From the NCBI RefSeq assembly GCF_000389965.1, contig NC_021191.1:8557501-8621500 (forward strand): a stretch of DNA of 64,000 nt, in the 5' to 3' direction. Below, in pieces: positions 46,825 to 55,763 of the stretch. The position numbers were made by a program, and so were the translations under genes. This DNA comes from Actinoplanes sp. N902-109. Lineage in GTDB: Bacteria; Actinomycetota; Actinomycetes; Mycobacteriales; Micromonosporaceae. Within the stretch, counting starts at the first letter, position 1. Every line of letters starts with the position of its first letter. A model generated the notes under the pieces. That model searched no databases. It was not told where the DNA came from and saw only the letters and a list, made by a program, of their open reading frames with translations.

Positions 46825-47751
46825 TCATCTTCCTTCTCTATCGCGCCGGGCACCTCCTCCGCCAGGATTCAACGAGGCAGAGCCGAGAATCACCGTCACC
46901 ACGCCGACCACCAGCACCGCGAGTCCGGGCAGCGTGGCGAGCCGGGGCGTCTGCCCGAGCCAGAGCCAGGCCAGCAGGGCCGCGCCGGGCACCTCGAGCA
47001 GGATGAGCACGCTGATCGTGGTGGCCGGCACCCGGTCCAGCGCGTAGTTGAACATCGAGTGCCCCAGCAGTTGCGCCCCGCCGACCAGCGCCAGGATCGC
47101 CGCCCACGTCCGCGTGTCGTAGCCGGTCAGCGGCAGCCCGGCGGCCAAGCACACCCCGAGCAGCAGCGCGGCACAGGTGCCGTAGCAGACCCAGGTGTAC
47201 GTGGTGGTGCTGATCCGGGCCCGCGCCCGCTCGCCGAACAGCGTGTACACCGCGGCCGCGATGCCGCCGAGCACGGCCAGCACGTCGGCCAGCACCGCCT
47301 GGGCGGAGACGCCCACGTCCACGCCGGTCGCCCAGGCCACGCCCACCACCGCCAGCGCGATGCCGATCCAGCCGCGCCGGGTGGGCCGGTCCGGGGCGCG
47401 CAGCGCGAACGCGAGCAGCCCCTGCCAGACCGGCTGGGTGGCGACCAGCGCGGTCGCCGTTGCCACCGAACCCAGCTTCACGGCGGGCATCCAGGTGGCG
47501 AAGTGCACCGCGAGCGCGACTCCGGCCAGCACACAGAAGAGACCGCCGGTTGCGGGCAGTGACCGAACCTCGGCGCGGCGGGGGCCGGCGCTGATCGGCG
47601 TCAGAGCGGCGAACGCCAGCCCGTTGCGCCAGAACGCGATTGCGATGGCCGGGGCGGCGGCGAAGGCGATCAACGGCGCGGACGACGAGACCGCGACCAC
47701 CGCAATGCCCAAGGCGCCCATGGTGAGCAACCCCGATGAGCGCACCTTCAT
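46825..47751 (-). CDS. EamA/DMT-superfamily transporter
   Basis: 308 residues with ten hydrophobic segments in two EamA repeats. The first includes AVSSSAPLIAFAAAPAIAIAFWRNGLA and PVWQGLLAFALR; the second includes VCYGTCAALLLG, HSMFNYALDRVPATTISVLILLEVPGAALLAWLWLGQTP (only the ends matter here). It exports or imports a small metabolite such as an amino acid; the substrate is unknown. It is the first gene of a pair with the lipoprotein. Confidence 0.9.
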   Translation of the reverse strand: MKVRSSGLLTMGALGIAVVAVSSSAPLIAFAAAPAIAIAFWRNGLAFAALTPISAGPRRAEVRSLPATGGLFCVLAGVALAVHFATWMPAVKLGSVATATALVATQPVWQGLLAFALRAPDRPTRRGWIGIALAVVGVAWATGVDVGVSAQAVLADVLAVLGGIAAAVYTLFGERARARISTTTYTWVCYGTCAALLLGVCLAAGLPLTGYDTRTWAAILALVGGAQLLGHSMFNYALDRVPATTISVLILLEVPGAALLAWLWLGQTPRLATLPGLAVLVVGVVTVILGSASLNPGGGGARRDREGR

Positions 47752-47877
47752 CCCCCGCTGTCACTTCTTGCATATACGAGCATCACAGTTTGTTGATCGC
47801 TGTTGAACGGAAAGTGAGCTTGTCGTTACGCTTTCGCCCGGAATCCTCTCGTCAATGCCCCTGGAGGGTGATTGTTC

Positions 47878-48576
47878 ATGCCCGCTTATCAAGCGGTGCT
47901 TTTTGACTTTTTCGGCACGCTGACCCGCTCCGTCAAGCGCGGGCCGCAGCACGCCGAGATCGCCCGGGCACTCGGTTGCGACCCCGACGCCGTCCTCAGC
48001 GTGCTCGACCGGACGTTCCAGATCCGCGCCCGGGGCCAGTTCGGCTCGGCCGAGGCCACCCTACGGTGGGTCACCGAGCAGGCCGGTGGCAGCCCTCGAC
48101 CGGCGCAACTACGGGCCGCGGTGCCGGCCCGCGTCGACGCGCTCAAGGCCGACACCGAACTGCGCTCCGACGCGGAGAGCGTGCTGGCCGAGCTCAAGCG
48201 GCGAGGGTTGCGTACCGCCCTGATCAGTGACTGCACCCACGAACTGCCCGCCTTCCTGCCCAGCATGCCGATCGCACCGCTGCTGGACGTCAGCGTGTTC
48301 TCGGTCGAGGTGGGGCGGTGCAAGCCGGACCCGTTGATCTATCTGGAAGCCTGCTGGCGGCTGCGGGTGGCCCCGGAGGACTGCCTCTACATCGGTGACG
48401 GGGGCAGCCGGGAACTGACCGGCGCGGCGGCGGTGGGCATGACCGCGATCCGGCTCAGTGCCCCCGACCTCGCCGACCACCTCGTGTTCAACCGCGACGA
48501 CGACTTCGCCGGGCCCAGCGTGACCTCACTGACCGACGTGCTCGACATCGTCCACCCCGTGCCCGCCCTGGCGTGA
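47878..48576 (+). CDS. HAD-superfamily hydrolase
   Basis: 232 residues from ATG 47878, with GGAGGGTG upstream. Motif I is LFDFFGTL (nucleophile Asp present, second Asp replaced by Phe, as in many dehalogenase-like members). Motif II is ALISDCT, the Lys is in GRCKPDPLIY, and motif III is YIGDGGSREL. The cap is alpha-helical (type I). It is probably a phosphatase on a small molecule; the missing second Asp of motif I makes the activity less certain. Confidence 0.9.
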   Translation: MPAYQAVLFDFFGTLTRSVKRGPQHAEIARALGCDPDAVLSVLDRTFQIRARGQFGSAEATLRWVTEQAGGSPRPAQLRAAVPARVDALKADTELRSDAESVLAELKRRGLRTALISDCTHELPAFLPSMPIAPLLDVSVFSVEVGRCKPDPLIYLEACWRLRVAPEDCLYIGDGGSRELTGAAAVGMTAIRLSAPDLADHLVFNRDDDFAGPSVTSLTDVLDIVHPVPALA

Positions 48577-48598
48577 GATCTGCTGCGAAGATGGGCCG

Positions 48599-49102
48599 GT
48601 GACGACGGAGCTGGTGGCTGAGGCGATCAAGAAGGCCGGCATCGCGTGGGTCAGCCCGGACGGCAGTCCCGCCCGCGGGCTGTGGGTCATGCCGCTGGAC
48701 GGCGCGCTCATCGTGGTCAGCGGGCCCGGCGAGCAGGCCGCGCCCGGGCTGGCCGAGGCGGCGACCGCCCAGGTCCGGCTGTGCGGCGACACCGGCGGCC
48801 TGATCGTGCTGGTGGAGACCCGGGTCGAGCGGCTCACCCCGGGCAGCGAGGCGTGGGCGGAGATTGCCCCGCAGCTGGCCACCAAGCGCCTCAACGCCTC
48901 CGGCACCGCCGAGGAACTCGTCGCGCGCTGGGCCGGGTCGGGCTGCGCGATCGTCCGGCTCACTCCCACCGGCAGCGCGCCCGTCGCCGCCCCCGACCTG
49001 CCGGACGACTCGGGTGCGGCCCCGCCGCGCGAGACCACGGCCCGGGTCGAGGTCCGTCGTCCGTTCCGCCTGCATCGCGTACGGAAGAAGCGCGGTGGTT
49101 AG
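48599..49102 (+). CDS. conserved hypothetical protein
   Basis: 167 residues from GTG, 22 bases after the HAD gene, so probably co-transcribed. It resembles a small FMN-split-barrel-like sheet protein (GLWVMPLDGALIVVSGPGEQ, QVRLCGDTGGLIVLVETRV, WAEIAPQLATKRL), but I am not sure. The tail is basic (FRLHRVRKKRGG). It is convergent with phzF and overlaps it by four bases. Confidence 0.72.
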   Translation: MTTELVAEAIKKAGIAWVSPDGSPARGLWVMPLDGALIVVSGPGEQAAPGLAEAATAQVRLCGDTGGLIVLVETRVERLTPGSEAWAEIAPQLATKRLNASGTAEELVARWAGSGCAIVRLTPTGSAPVAAPDLPDDSGAAPPRETTARVEVRRPFRLHRVRKKRGG

Positions 49103-49977
49103 CCCACGAACGGCGGCACCATGATCTCGCCGCGAGCCACGGGCACGACATGGCCGGTGACGGTGGCCGAGACAGCGACGCCATCGGCGGCGGTCACCGC
49201 GCACTTGAGCAGCGACGGCCGGTGGATCTCGTGGCCCTGGTGCACGGTGTACCCGGTGGTGCCGTCGCCGGGCAGCCACCCGTTCGCGACCAGCCACACG
49301 CCCAGGCCCAGCGCTGCCGAACCGGTCGCCGGATCCTCGTCCACCGCCACACCCGTGCAGAACACCCGCGAATAGGCGGTGTTCGTGTCCGCGTCCCAGG
49401 CGAACACGTCGATCATCCGCACCCCGGCGGCCTCCGCCCGGCCGGCATCGCCCCGGGCCCGGGCCAGCGCGCGGCGCTCCACCGGCAGGTAACCGAAGCT
49501 CAGGCCACATCCCGCCCACGACGGGGTGGCCTTGAGCCCGGCGTAGTCGTCCGCGACCAGCCCGGTCGCGGCGAGCAGGCCGGCCGGATCGAGCGCGTCG
49601 CCCACGGTCGGGGCGCCACCGGTCAGCGTCGCGCTGCCGTCGTCCGCCACAACGACGGGCAGGAGGCCGGCGCCGCACTCCTGGACCAGCCTCCCGGTGG
49701 CGGCCAGCCCCCGTCGTACGAAGGTCACGGCCGCGCCGACGCTGGGGTGACCGGCGAACGGCAGCTCCTCGCCCGGGGTGAAGATCCGGGCCCGGTAGGT
49801 CGCCTCGATGTCGCCGGGCGGCAGCACGAAGACCGTCTCCGACAGGTTGAACTCGCGGGCCAGCGCCTGCATCTGGTCCCCGCCCAGCGCCTCGGCCCCG
49901 AACACGACCGCGAGCGGGTTGCCCGCGAACGGCCGATCGGTGAAGACGTCCACGATCTCGTACGCCAGAGTAGACAT
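49099..49977 (-). CDS. PhzF-family isomerase/epimerase-like protein
   Basis: 292 residues. The diaminopimelate-epimerase-like fold has an N-terminal VDVFTDRPFAGNPLAVV, the catalytic Glu in NLSETVFVLPP, and RIFTPGEELPFAGHPSVGAA, then DPATGSAALGLGVWL in the second half. These are the PhzF hallmarks. PhzF itself acts in phenazine synthesis; most stand-alone members such as this one have no known substrate. No phenazine genes are present here. Confidence 0.93.
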   Translation of the reverse strand: MSTLAYEIVDVFTDRPFAGNPLAVVFGAEALGGDQMQALAREFNLSETVFVLPPGDIEATYRARIFTPGEELPFAGHPSVGAAVTFVRRGLAATGRLVQECGAGLLPVVVADDGSATLTGGAPTVGDALDPAGLLAATGLVADDYAGLKATPSWAGCGLSFGYLPVERRALARARGDAGRAEAAGVRMIDVFAWDADTNTAYSRVFCTGVAVDEDPATGSAALGLGVWLVANGWLPGDGTTGYTVHQGHEIHRPSLLKCAVTAADGVAVSATVTGHVVPVARGEIMVPPFVG

Positions 49978-50018
49978 GCACCGACGCTAGCGGAGCCGTC
50001 CTGACCTAGGCTGAACCT

Positions 50019-51320
50019 GTGACCATGGGGACGAGGGTTTACCTGGCGCGTCTCGCGGCGCTGCCCGTGTTCGACCCCAACGGGGATCGGGTGGGCCGGG
50101 TCCGCGACGCGGTCGTGCGGCTGCGCACCACCAACCGGCCGCCGCAGGTGGTCGGGCTCGTGGCCGAGATGGCGCTGCGCCGGCGGATCTTCCTGCCGAT
50201 CGGGCGGGTCACCTCCATGGATGCCGACGCAGTGGTGCTCGGCACCGGCATGCTCAACCTGCGCCGGTTCGAGAAACGGCCCAACGAGCTGCTGGTGCTG
50301 GAGGACCTGCTGGACCGGCGGGTCACCATCGACCCCGAGGACCGCACCGGCCCGGCCAGCAGCGCGGTGGTGGTCGACCTGGGCATGGAGCTCAACCGCA
50401 ACAACGAATGGCTGATCACCCGGGTCGCCGTGCGGCAGCACACCGGCCGGCTGACCCGGCGCGGGCACACCTACCAGGTCGAGTATGACCGGGTCCGCGG
50501 GCTGGTCGGACCGACCGACACCCAGGGCAACGCCAACCTGGTGGCCCTGCTCGAACAGATGCGCCCGGCCGACATGGCGAACGCCCTGCAGGACCTGCCC
50601 GACGCGCGGCGCAACGAGGTGGCGGCGGCGCTGAGCGACCGCACCCTGGCCGACGTGCTCGAGGAGCTGCCCGAGCACGACCAGGTCGAGATCCTCGTCC
50701 GGCTCGACCGCGAACGGGCCGCCGACGTCCTGGAGCGGATGGATCCGGACGACGCCGCCGACCTGCTCGCCGAGCTGCCCAAGGCCGAGCAGGCCATCCT
50801 GCTGGACCTGATGGAGCCCGAGGAGGCCGCGCCGGTCCGGCAGCTGATGAGCTACACCCCCGGCACCGCGGGCTCGGTCATGACGTCGGAGCCGGTGATC
50901 ATGCCGCCGGATGCCACGGTGGCCGAGGCCCTTGCCCGCATCCGCGAGCCCGAGCTGTCCCCGGTCGTCGCGGCCCAGGTGTTCGTCGCCCGGGCCCCGT
51001 CGGCCACGCCCAGCGGGAAGTACCTCGGCATGGTGCATTTTCAGCGACTGCTGCGCGAGCCACCGGCGGCGATCCTCGGCGGGCTGATCGAGACCGACAT
51101 CGAGCCGCTGCGCCCGGAGGCCGGGTTGCCCGAGATCACCCGCCGGATGGCCACGTACGACATGGTCGCCATGCCGGTGATCGACAGCGCCAACCGGCTG
51201 GTCGGGGCCGTCACCGTGGACGACGTGCTGGACCATTCCCTGCCCCGCGACTGGCGTGACCGCGACGTGCCCACCGACGACGACCAGCCCGCGGGCGTCG
51301 TCCCGGCGGTGGACCGATGA
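50019..51320 (+). CDS. MgtE N-terminal/CBS-domain regulatory protein
   Basis: 433 residues, cytosolic. The first 180 residues have two PRC-barrel-like repeats (RVYLARLAALPVFDPNGDRVG). An MgtE-N superhelix follows (MRPADMANALQDLPDARRNEV, RAADVLERMDPDDAADLLAELP), then a CBS pair with VMTSEPVIMPPDATVAEAL and VMATYDMVAMPVIDSANRLVG-like segments. There is no membrane domain, so it is not itself a transporter. It is probably a Mg- or nucleotide-sensing partner. Its stop overlaps the DUF1003 start, as in M. tuberculosis Rv1232c-Rv1231c. Confidence 0.92.
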   Translation: MTMGTRVYLARLAALPVFDPNGDRVGRVRDAVVRLRTTNRPPQVVGLVAEMALRRRIFLPIGRVTSMDADAVVLGTGMLNLRRFEKRPNELLVLEDLLDRRVTIDPEDRTGPASSAVVVDLGMELNRNNEWLITRVAVRQHTGRLTRRGHTYQVEYDRVRGLVGPTDTQGNANLVALLEQMRPADMANALQDLPDARRNEVAAALSDRTLADVLEELPEHDQVEILVRLDRERAADVLERMDPDDAADLLAELPKAEQAILLDLMEPEEAAPVRQLMSYTPGTAGSVMTSEPVIMPPDATVAEALARIREPELSPVVAAQVFVARAPSATPSGKYLGMVHFQRLLREPPAAILGGLIETDIEPLRPEAGLPEITRRMATYDMVAMPVIDSANRLVGAVTVDDVLDHSLPRDWRDRDVPTDDDQPAGVVPAVDR

Positions 51321-51856
51321 CCGACCTGCGCCGCGACCGCGACCGCACGGACCGCCTCGACCAGCCGGTGGAGCCCGGCCGGGTGCGGTTGCCGCGCTTC
51401 GACCCCGAGGCATTCGGGCGGTGGTCGGAGAACATCGCCCGCTACATGGGCACGGCCAAGTTCATCGTCTACATGACGATCGTGATCGGCGCGTGGTTCG
51501 CGTGGAACACGGTGGCGCCGGAAAATCTGCGCTTCGACCCGTACACCTTCACGTTCCTGACGTTGATCCTGTCGTTGCAGGCGTCCTACGCCGCGCCGCT
51601 GATCCTGCTCGCGCAGAACAGGCAGGCCGACCGGGACCGGCTCGCGATGGACGAGGACCGCCGCCGCGCCGCCATGCAGAAGGCCGACACCGAATATCTG
51701 ACGAGGGAGATTGCCGCACTGCGGATCGCTCTCGGCGAGGTCGCGACGCGCGATTTCCTGCGCTCGGAGCTGGCCCGGCTCGCCGACGAGCTGGACGAGG
51801 CAGCCGTCCGGCGACAGAAACTCGATCGCAAGGAGTGGGAGGAGGAGCACTCCTGA
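51317..51856 (+). CDS. DUF1003 membrane protein
   Basis: 179 residues. It has two membrane helices (KFIVYMTIVIGAWFAWN and FTFLTLILSLQASYAAPLIL) followed by a charged coiled-coil tail (QNRQADRDRLAMDEDRRRAA and DFLRSELARLADELDE). DUF1003 proteins are uncharacterised but persistently linked to MgtE-N/CBS genes, to which this one is coupled by a four-base overlap, so a joint role in ion homeostasis is likely. Confidence 0.93.
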   Translation: MTDLRRDRDRTDRLDQPVEPGRVRLPRFDPEAFGRWSENIARYMGTAKFIVYMTIVIGAWFAWNTVAPENLRFDPYTFTFLTLILSLQASYAAPLILLAQNRQADRDRLAMDEDRRRAAMQKADTEYLTREIAALRIALGEVATRDFLRSELARLADELDEAAVRRQKLDRKEWEEEHS

Positions 51857-51876
51857 CACCGACGTAAGCTGGCGTC

Positions 51877-53025
51877 ATGTCCGCTCCCGCCCCCACTGTC
51901 GAGGAAGCCGTCCACGCCGCCCTCGCCACGGTCGACGATCCCGAGATCCGCCGGCCGATCACCGAGCTCGGCATGGTGAAGGGCTTCACCGTCGCCGCCG
52001 GCAAGGTCACCGTCGAGCTGCTGCTCACCGTGGCCGGTTGCCCGCTGCGCGACAAGCTCACCACCGACATCACCGCCGCGCTGACCCGCATCCCGGGCAT
52101 CACGACGGTGGACATCGACTTCGGCGTCATGACCGAGGAGCAGCGCAAGGCCCTGCAGGCGCAGCTGCGCGGCGGCGGCCAGAGCGCCGAGCCGGTCATC
52201 CCGTTCGCCCAGCCCGGTTCCAAGACCCGCGTCTACGCGGTCGCCAGCGGCAAGGGCGGCGTCGGCAAGTCCAGCGTCACGGTCAACCTCGCCGCGGCCC
52301 TGGCCAAGCGCGGCCTGTCCGTGGGCGTCGTCGACGCGGACATCTACGGTCACTCGGTCCCCCGCATGCTCGGCGTCGACGGCCGCCCCACCCGGGTCGA
52401 AGAGATGATCATGCCGCCGCAGTCGCACGGCGTGAAGGTCATCTCCATCGGCATGTTCACGGCAGGCAACGCAGCCGTGGTCTGGCGTGGCCCGATGCTG
52501 CACCGGGCCCTCCAGCAGTTCCTGGCCGACGTCTTCTGGGGCGACCTCGACGTGCTGCTGCTCGATCTGCCCCCGGGCACCGGCGACGTGGCCATCTCGC
52601 TGGCCCAGCTGCTGCCCAACGCCGAGATCCTGGTGGTCACCACCCCGCAGGCCGCGGCGGCCGAGGTCGCCGAGCGGGCCGGCGCCATCGCGATGCAGAC
52701 CCACCAGCGGCTGGTCGGCGTGATCGAGAACATGAGCTGGCTCGAACTCCCCGACGGCTCCCGCATGGAGGTGTTCGGCTCCGGCGGTGGCGAGACGGTG
52801 GCGTCGTCGCTGACCACCACGGTGGGGGCCGCGGTGCCGCTGCTCGGGCAGATCCCGCTGGACACGCGGGTGCGCGAGGCGGGGGATGCGGGCACGCCGA
52901 TCGTTCTAGTTGATCCTTCCGCTCCGGCTGCCAAGGCGTTGGATGCCGTTGCTGATCGGCTTGCTGTGCGGCGGGAGTCGTTGGTTGGCAAGCCGTTGGG
53001 GTTGACGGTCAACGCTCGGCGGTGA
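51877..53025 (+). CDS. mrp: Mrp/NBP35-family iron-sulphur carrier ATPase
   Basis: 382 residues. The N-terminal MIP18 (DUF59) domain is at about 10-90 (VDDPEIRRPITELGMVKG). The P-loop domain has the deviant Walker A SGKGGVGKS at about 125, DADIYGHSVPRMLG and LLLDLPPGTGD. The CxxC that holds the bridging cluster in many Mrp proteins is absent (the segment reads LPDGSRMEVFGSGGG). I recall this as common in actinobacterial members, but did not check. Function: ATP-driven Fe-S cluster transfer. It lies 20 bases after DUF1003. Confidence 0.94.
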   Translation: MSAPAPTVEEAVHAALATVDDPEIRRPITELGMVKGFTVAAGKVTVELLLTVAGCPLRDKLTTDITAALTRIPGITTVDIDFGVMTEEQRKALQAQLRGGGQSAEPVIPFAQPGSKTRVYAVASGKGGVGKSSVTVNLAAALAKRGLSVGVVDADIYGHSVPRMLGVDGRPTRVEEMIMPPQSHGVKVISIGMFTAGNAAVVWRGPMLHRALQQFLADVFWGDLDVLLLDLPPGTGDVAISLAQLLPNAEILVVTTPQAAAAEVAERAGAIAMQTHQRLVGVIENMSWLELPDGSRMEVFGSGGGETVASSLTTTVGAAVPLLGQIPLDTRVREAGDAGTPIVLVDPSAPAAKALDAVADRLAVRRESLVGKPLGLTVNARR

Positions 53026-53091
53026 GCGTCGACCGCTGCAGGGCTTTCAGGCTGGGCCGGGCCCGGTGGGCAGCGCAGGACAGTGCCGTGC

Positions 53092-53122
53092 CGTGGTGAT
53101 CTGCCGGTAGCAGATCACCACG
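53092..53122. terminator. hairpin between convergent mrp and tatB
   Basis: CGTGGTGATCTGC pairs perfectly with GCAGATCACCACG around CGGTA. It has no T-run, but the position between convergent stops (53025 and 53195) fits termination. Confidence 0.6.
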
Positions 53123-53194
53123 AGCCGGCTGTGCTCACGATCGCACGCAGCGAGCGCGGGGACCGACACCATCGCCGAGCCGCGGAGGCCCCGG

Positions 53195-53623
53195 TCAGGT
53201 GGCGTCGAGGTCGAAGGCGGCCGGGGGGCGGGAAGCCGCGGGAGGCTGGACAGCCGGTGCCGCGGCGGGCTTGGCGGTGGCGGTCTGGGAGATGGTGTCG
53301 CGGACGTCGGTGAGGTCGGACTTGACGCCGTTGAGGTCGGTTTTGACGTCGTTGAAGAGGCTTTGCAGGGGCTGCCGGATGGCCGCCTCGTCCTCCTCCG
53401 ACAGCAGGTGCTTGCGGATGAAGGCCTTGGGGTGCAGGTCCTGCAGCTGGATGTCGGTGCCGAGCTCGCGGCTCAGGTCGGAGGTGGCGTTCTGGGCCAT
53501 GTTGCGGAGCTGGCGCAGCATGCGCAGGCCGTCCCCGATGACCTTGGGCAGCCGTTCGCCAAAGATCAGCAGGGCCAGCATGAGCAGTGCCCCGATCTCC
53601 CACCAGTTCAGGTTCTCGAACAT
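53195..53623 (-). CDS. tatB: Sec-independent protein translocase subunit TatB
   Basis: 142 residues. One N-terminal membrane helix (WWEIGALLMLALLIFGERLPKV) with the family Glu and the FG hinge is followed by an amphipathic helix (DGLRMLRQLRNMAQNA) and an Ala/Pro tail. The ending DLSRELGTDIQLQDLHP is typical of actinobacterial TatB. It works with TatA/TatC to export folded proteins. It lies downstream of htrA on the same strand, the conserved order. Confidence 0.94.
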   Translation of the reverse strand: MFENLNWWEIGALLMLALLIFGERLPKVIGDGLRMLRQLRNMAQNATSDLSRELGTDIQLQDLHPKAFIRKHLLSEEDEAAIRQPLQSLFNDVKTDLNGVKSDLTDVRDTISQTATAKPAAAPAVQPPAASRPPAAFDLDAT

Positions 53624-53654
53624 GGCGGCCGCCTCCCCTGCCCGTGCGGGCCTC

Positions 53655-54908
53655 TCACTTAGCGTCGGCAGCCAAGGTTACTGACGCTGTCTGTGTGCCG
53701 GTGCCCCGGCGGTATTCCACCGGGACGGTTGCCCCCGGGGCGTACTTGCGGACCAGGGCGATCAGGTCCGTGCCGTCTTCCAGGGGGTGCCCGTCGAGTT
53801 TCGTCACCACGTCGCCGGCTTTCAAGCCCGCGGCGGCTGCCGGTCCGGCCGGTTCGACCGAGCGGAGCTTGGCGCCGAGCGAACCGGTGGAGCCCGTGGT
53901 GCCGCCGGTGGAGACCTCCGCACCGATCACCGTGCGCCGGGCCTTGCCGGTGTCGATGATGTCCTCGGCGATCCGGCGGGCCTGGTTGAACGGGATCGCG
54001 AAGGCCAGGCCGATGTTGCCGGCCTCGGCCTCGGTGGTGCCCAGCGAGCGGATCACCGAGTTGACGCCGATGACCCGGCCCGCCGCGTCGACCAGCGGGC
54101 CGCCGGAGTTGCCCTGGTTGACCGCCGCGTCGGTCTGGATCGCCGCGTAGTAGCGGGTGGTCGAGCTCTGTTCGCCCGCGGGCTGCATGATCGTACGGTC
54201 CAGCGCGCTGACGATGCCGTACGTGACCGTGTTCACCAGTGCCAGCGGCGAGCCGAACGCAAGCACCGGGTCGCCGACCGCGATCGAGTCGGAGTCGCCG
54301 AACTGCACCGGGGTGAGATTGCCGCGGGAGACTTTGATCACTGCGATGTCCGACTCGGGGTCCCGCCCGACCAGGGTGGCATCGGCCGACGAGCCGTCGC
54401 TGAACGACACGGACATGGTGCCGTCGGAACCCTCCACGACGTGATCGTTGGTGATCACGTAGCCGGCCTTGCTGACCACGAAGCCCGAGCCGATCGCCCC
54501 GGTGACCCGCACCGTGACCACGCTGGGCAGCACCTGCTTGGCCACGCCGGCCAGCGAGTCCGGTGCCCGCTGGGCCGCGCTCGGGGCGGCCAGCGGCTGC
54601 CCGCCGAGCTGGGTGCCGCCGCCGACGCCGCTGCGGGTGGCGAAGACATAGCCCAGCGTGCCGCCCAGGCCGCCCGCCAGCAGCGCTGTGACCAGGCAGA
54701 TCAGCAGGATCGGCGCGTACGGACGGCGGGGCGCGGACGGATCGGTCACCGGCTCGGGGGCCGGGCCGGTGCCGGTCGGAGCGCTCGGGATGACCACGGC
54801 CGACGGGGCGTACGGATCGCGCCAGGGATCGGACAGGGCATCGGACCACCAGGGCGAGCCTTGCGAAGGCGGCGTCTGGGGCTGGCGCCAGTTCCAGCCG
54901 TCGGTCAC
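53655..54908 (-). CDS. htrA: HtrA/DegP-type membrane serine protease
   Basis: 417 residues. I chose GTG 54908 (VTDGWNWRQP) because GGAGG lies 7 bases upstream; GTG 54953 and ATG 54935 further up have poorer sites. A Pro-rich cytoplasmic tail leads to one membrane helix (PILLICLVTALLAGGLGGTLG) and then a trypsin-like domain. The triad is His in TNDHVVEG, Asp in PESDIAVIKV and Ser in QGNSGGPLV. A single PDZ domain follows (RSVEPAGPAAAAGLKAGDVV). It performs envelope protein quality control. In mycobacteria sigE and rseA lie directly upstream, but here they are absent. Confidence 0.95.
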   Translation of the reverse strand: MTDGWNWRQPQTPPSQGSPWWSDALSDPWRDPYAPSAVVIPSAPTGTGPAPEPVTDPSAPRRPYAPILLICLVTALLAGGLGGTLGYVFATRSGVGGGTQLGGQPLAAPSAAQRAPDSLAGVAKQVLPSVVTVRVTGAIGSGFVVSKAGYVITNDHVVEGSDGTMSVSFSDGSSADATLVGRDPESDIAVIKVSRGNLTPVQFGDSDSIAVGDPVLAFGSPLALVNTVTYGIVSALDRTIMQPAGEQSSTTRYYAAIQTDAAVNQGNSGGPLVDAAGRVIGVNSVIRSLGTTEAEAGNIGLAFAIPFNQARRIAEDIIDTGKARRTVIGAEVSTGGTTGSTGSLGAKLRSVEPAGPAAAAGLKAGDVVTKLDGHPLEDGTDLIALVRKYAPGATVPVEYRRGTGTQTASVTLAADAK

Positions 54909-55064
54909 GTCGGAGCCTCCACTCGTCTGCGGCATGCCCTCCCAGGATGACACGGATCGGCAGCGGTCATCCGCTCAGTGGGCGCCCCGGGCGCCGCCCG
55001 TCGTCTTCCTGCCCCGATCTCCCGGTGCGCGAACGCTGACCGTCGCTCTACGCTCATACCCGAT

Positions 55065-55763
55065 GTGCGCCGGTTCCGGTCCGCGCGTCCCTTGAGCCCG
55101 GAGGTCGTCATCGTCACCGCAGCCCGCCAGCTCGGCACCCCCACCGCACCGTCGATCCAGTTCGCCGAGGCCTACGCGGCGGAGGACATCGTCCTGCAGA
55201 CCGCCCGCAGCCTGGCCATGGAGGTCGGCTTGTCGTCCGTGAGCCCCGGCGCGGGTTCCGTGCTCAGCGTGCTCGCTGCGGCCGGCAGCGCCAAGGCCGT
55301 GGTCGAGATCGGCACGGGCACCGGCGTCAGCGGTGTGTGGCTGCTGCGCGGCATGCGCCCCGACGGCGTGCTCACCACGATCGACGTCGAGAACGAGCAT
55401 CAGCGCATCGCCCGGCGCATCTTCCAGGAGGCCGGCTTCGCCGCGTCGCGCACCCGGATCATCACCGGGCGGGCGCTGGACGTGCTGCCCCGGCTCGCCG
55501 ACAACGTCTACGACCTGGTGTTCGTCGACGCCGACGCGACCGAGTTCGGGGCCTGCGCGGACGCGGCGCTGCGGCTGCTGCGCCCGGGCGGGATCCTCGC
55601 GGTCAACGGCGCGCTCGCGGGCGGCCGGATCAGTGACCCGGCGGCCCGCGATGTCGACACCATCACGATCCGCGAGACCGTCAAAGCTGTGCGGGAGTCC
55701 GAGGACTGGATCCCCGCCCTCATCCCCTCCGGCGCGGGACTGTTGACAGCGGTCAAGCGCTGA
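55065..55763 (+). CDS. SAM-dependent O-methyltransferase (Rv1220c-type)
   Basis: About 232 residues from GTG 55065; TTG 55092 is also possible and the true start is uncertain. The SAM-binding motif is VVEIGTGTGVSGVWLLRGM, followed by VLTTIDVENEHQR and DLVFVDADATEFG, as in catechol-O-methyltransferase-like proteins. The closing segment is LLRPGGILAVNGALAGG. It is divergent from htrA, with 156 bases between them, and convergent with pepA (overlapping stops). Substrate unknown. Confidence 0.9.
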   Translation: MRRFRSARPLSPEVVIVTAARQLGTPTAPSIQFAEAYAAEDIVLQTARSLAMEVGLSSVSPGAGSVLSVLAAAGSAKAVVEIGTGTGVSGVWLLRGMRPDGVLTTIDVENEHQRIARRIFQEAGFAASRTRIITGRALDVLPRLADNVYDLVFVDADATEFGACADAALRLLRPGGILAVNGALAGGRISDPAARDVDTITIRETVKAVRESEDWIPALIPSGAGLLTAVKR

